A DNA stretch of 6,968 nucleotides from Opitutales bacterium (GTDB lineage Bacteria > Verrucomicrobiota > Verrucomicrobiia > Opitutales > JAFGAQ01): contig JAQVLM010000173.1 of NCBI GenBank assembly GCA_028704125.1, forward strand, positions 1-6,968, in the 5' to 3' direction. A program made the translations under genes and the position numbers. Every line of letters begins with the position of its first letter. The first letter of the stretch is position 1. Shown here piece by piece: positions 6,015-6,968 of the stretch. The notes under the pieces were generated by a model, which saw only the letters and a program-made list of their open reading frames with translations, did not search any database and was not told where the DNA came from.

Positions 6015-6043
6015 ATGATAGACTCGGGAGGCACTGGTATCAA
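6015..6043 (-). promoter_or_regulatory. Sigma-70-type promoter for the aldo/keto reductase
   Basis: On the - strand, TTGATA (6038-6043; 5 of 6 to TTGACA) and TATCAT (6015-6020; 5 of 6 to TATAAT) are separated by exactly 17 bases. The -10 box ends 39 bases before the ATG, giving a leader of about 30 bases. It is the best promoter match I found in the window. The same bases read on the + strand have no gene to serve. Confidence 0.65.
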
Positions 6044-6291
6044 TGAGGAATGTCTGCGCATTGTTGCGGAGGGAACAAACCGGAGCGGTTCAGCTTTTCA
6101 TGGAATCCTGAAGCATTCCCTCAAAAGGGGTTCCCTTTAACCAATCCGCTGTTATCCAGGAGGCGTCCGAATACATTGGTTCCGGTTCGTTGGGCGGCTA
6201 TCAGGAAAACTGGACGGATTGAACGATTCATGCCGCGTCCAAATGCAGCAAGAAAGCGGAGGTGAGTCAACCGTTCCCGACTGTCAACCAA
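6044..6291. other. Intergenic space between nusB and the reductase promoter
   Basis: About 250 bases with no convincing gene. A 71-codon frame on + (6050-6265) is rich in Arg, Pro and Asn, resembles nothing known and has no initiation signal. AAAGGG-GTT-CCCTTT (6124-6138) is a small perfect hairpin. Just after nusB, GGTTGAC occurs twice 19 bases apart on the - strand (around 6266-6288) without a matching -10 box. Confidence 0.5.
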
Positions 6292-6813
6292 TCAGTCGAT
6301 GAGACCTTTGAGATCATCGCTTCCGGATGACCCGCCGGCTGCCTGGCGGAAGGGTCGATGGAGCCCTTCCTTGAAGCGGTCGAGAACCCCGTTGATGAAG
6401 CGTTTGCTGTCGTCCTGAGAAAAGAGTTTTCCGAGTTCCACGGCTTCGTTGATCGTCACGATCGGAGGAATGTCGTCGCAGTATTTCAGCTCGTAAAGGG
6501 CCATGCGCAGGATCGCCAAATCCACTTTTGCGATGCGTTTGAAGGTCCAGTTTTTTGCAAGCTTGGCGATATCCTCATCGATTTCGTCGATGTGCTCCAC
6601 CACCCCACGGATGATCTGGTCGGCAAAGCCGTAGTTCTGGCGATTGAATGGCTTGTCGCCTTCTTCGCTGCGTTCGGCGCTCTCGCGTTCCTGTTGTTCC
6701 CAGAAACTGAGGATGCCGTCTTCAAGTATTTCCGGACGATTGATATCCCATGCATAAAGGAACTGCATGGCTACCCGACGGTTATCACTGCGCGGTGAGA
6801 TCTTTTTGCTCAT
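6292..6813 (-). CDS. nusB: Transcription antitermination factor NusB
   Basis: 173-residue RNA-binding protein that, with NusE (ribosomal protein S10), recognises boxA and supports antitermination of rRNA operons. The N-terminal SPRSDNRRVAMQFLYAWD (6-23) carries the Arg-rich RNA-binding start and the A-x-Q-x-L-Y motif. The C-terminal half, NWTFKRIAKVDLAILRMALY (88-107), then IPPIVTINEAVELGK (115-129) and DDSKRFINGVLDR (134-146), is typical of NusB. It is slightly longer than usual (about 140-165): residues 38-60 form a charged insertion and the last 25 residues are a Gly/Ser-rich tail. The ATG begins 4 bases after the ribH stop, so the two are almost certainly cotranscribed, as in many bacteria. 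No Shine-Dalgarno is present, consistent with translational coupling to ribH. Confidence 0.96.
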   Translation of the reverse strand: MSKKISPRSDNRRVAMQFLYAWDINRPEILEDGILSFWEQQERESAERSEEGDKPFNRQNYGFADQIIRGVVEHIDEIDEDIAKLAKNWTFKRIAKVDLAILRMALYELKYCDDIPPIVTINEAVELGKLFSQDDSKRFINGVLDRFKEGLHRPFRQAAGGSSGSDDLKGLID

Positions 6814-6817
6814 GATG

Positions 6818-6940
6818 TCAGGCGTTCCAATTTGCCATTTCTACGGCGGCTTCGGCGAATTCCCTGCCCCGTTCGATTGGGCCGATGGTGCGGTCTCTGG
6901 CTTGTTCCCATGATTCGGCGGAGATCACACCATTAATGAC
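6818..6940 (-). CDS. ribH: 6,7-dimethyl-8-ribityllumazine synthase (RibH), C-terminal end
   Basis: The frame ends with TGA at 6818-6820. Its last 40 codons read VINGVISAESWEQARDRTIG then PIERGREFAEAAVEMANWNA. This fits the lumazine synthase C-terminus, where P-V-x-x-G-V-x-T-x-x-x-x-E-Q-A-x-x-R is followed by a final helix ending in A-x-E-M-A. The protein makes the riboflavin precursor lumazine and usually assembles into pentamers or icosahedra. Position immediately before nusB is the classical arrangement and supports the call. The frame continues to the right edge, but bases from about 6941 on are a fold-back plus adapter, so I stop the gene at 6940. The gene is truncated by the contig end, not biologically. 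Confidence 0.8.
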   Translation of the reverse strand, partial: VINGVISAESWEQARDRTIGPIERGREFAEAAVEMANWNA

Positions 6941-6941
6941 A

Positions 6942-6968
6942 GTCATTAATGGTGAGATCGGAAGAGCA
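6942..6968. other. Sequencing artefact: fold-back plus Illumina adapter
   Basis: GTCATTAATGGTG (6942-6954) is the exact reverse complement of CACCATTAATGAC (6928-6940), with a single base between them. It is followed immediately by AGATCGGAAGAGCA (6955-6968), the first 14 bases of the standard Illumina adapter. The adapter starts exactly where the palindrome ends. These 27 bases should be removed before any annotation. Confidence 0.93.

Noticed and set aside
6050..6265. 71-codon frame on + between the reductase promoter and nusB
   Set aside because: No initiation signal and no recognisable motif; biased composition typical of a chance frame.
6941..6967. Extension of the ribH frame to the window edge
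   Set aside because: The bases are a fold-back and adapter sequence, so the extra residues are not biological.

Overview
The window is about 7 kb of ordinary bacterial chromosome and appears to be the end of an assembled contig. From left to right it holds the 3' end of a PIN-domain (VapC-type) gene on the + strand and about 970 bases of gene-free, repeat-rich DNA. Everything after that is on the - strand: hemJ, an MFS transporter, a calcineurin-like phosphoesterase, pdxH, tRNA-Asp(GTC), an aldo/keto reductase, nusB and the 3' end of ribH. The base composition looks mid-50s % G+C by eye.

The organism is probably a Gram-negative bacterium. None of the six complete genes has a clear Shine-Dalgarno sequence. 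The gene-free region is packed with short word-like repeats (GGACAGGATTAACAGGATT, TTCGTGGTTTTCGTG, CACAAAGG, CCACAGAG types). From memory, such repeats are common between genes in some environmental genomes, notably the Planctomycetes-Verrucomicrobia-Chlamydiae group. A verrucomicrobial (Opitutae-like) source is a guess from that impression and cannot be proven here.

Most of the recognisable genes serve cofactor and housekeeping functions. ribH and nusB form a classical riboflavin / transcription-antitermination pair, with 4 bases between them. pdxH (pyridoxal phosphate) follows tRNA-Asp by 37 bases and precedes the phosphoesterase by 45 bases or fewer. The MFS transporter and hemJ (haem synthesis) are 33 bases apart and probably cotranscribed. 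The aldo/keto reductase has its own promoter (TTGATA, 17 bases, TATCAT).

The gene-free region 323-1291 is the only part with unexplained structure. It holds several families of 8-10 base periodic repeats in both orientations, an 18-base perfect palindrome, a possible two-state hairpin, a 158-base imperfect inverted-repeat element and a 79-base element bounded by perfect 10-base inverted repeats. It looks like a sink of decayed small repeats beside a toxin-type gene. I see no sign of a new multi-gene system.

The last 27 bases (6942-6968) should not be trusted. A perfect 13-base fold-back is followed immediately by AGATCGGAAGAGCA, the start of the common Illumina adapter. The true genomic sequence probably ends near 6940.
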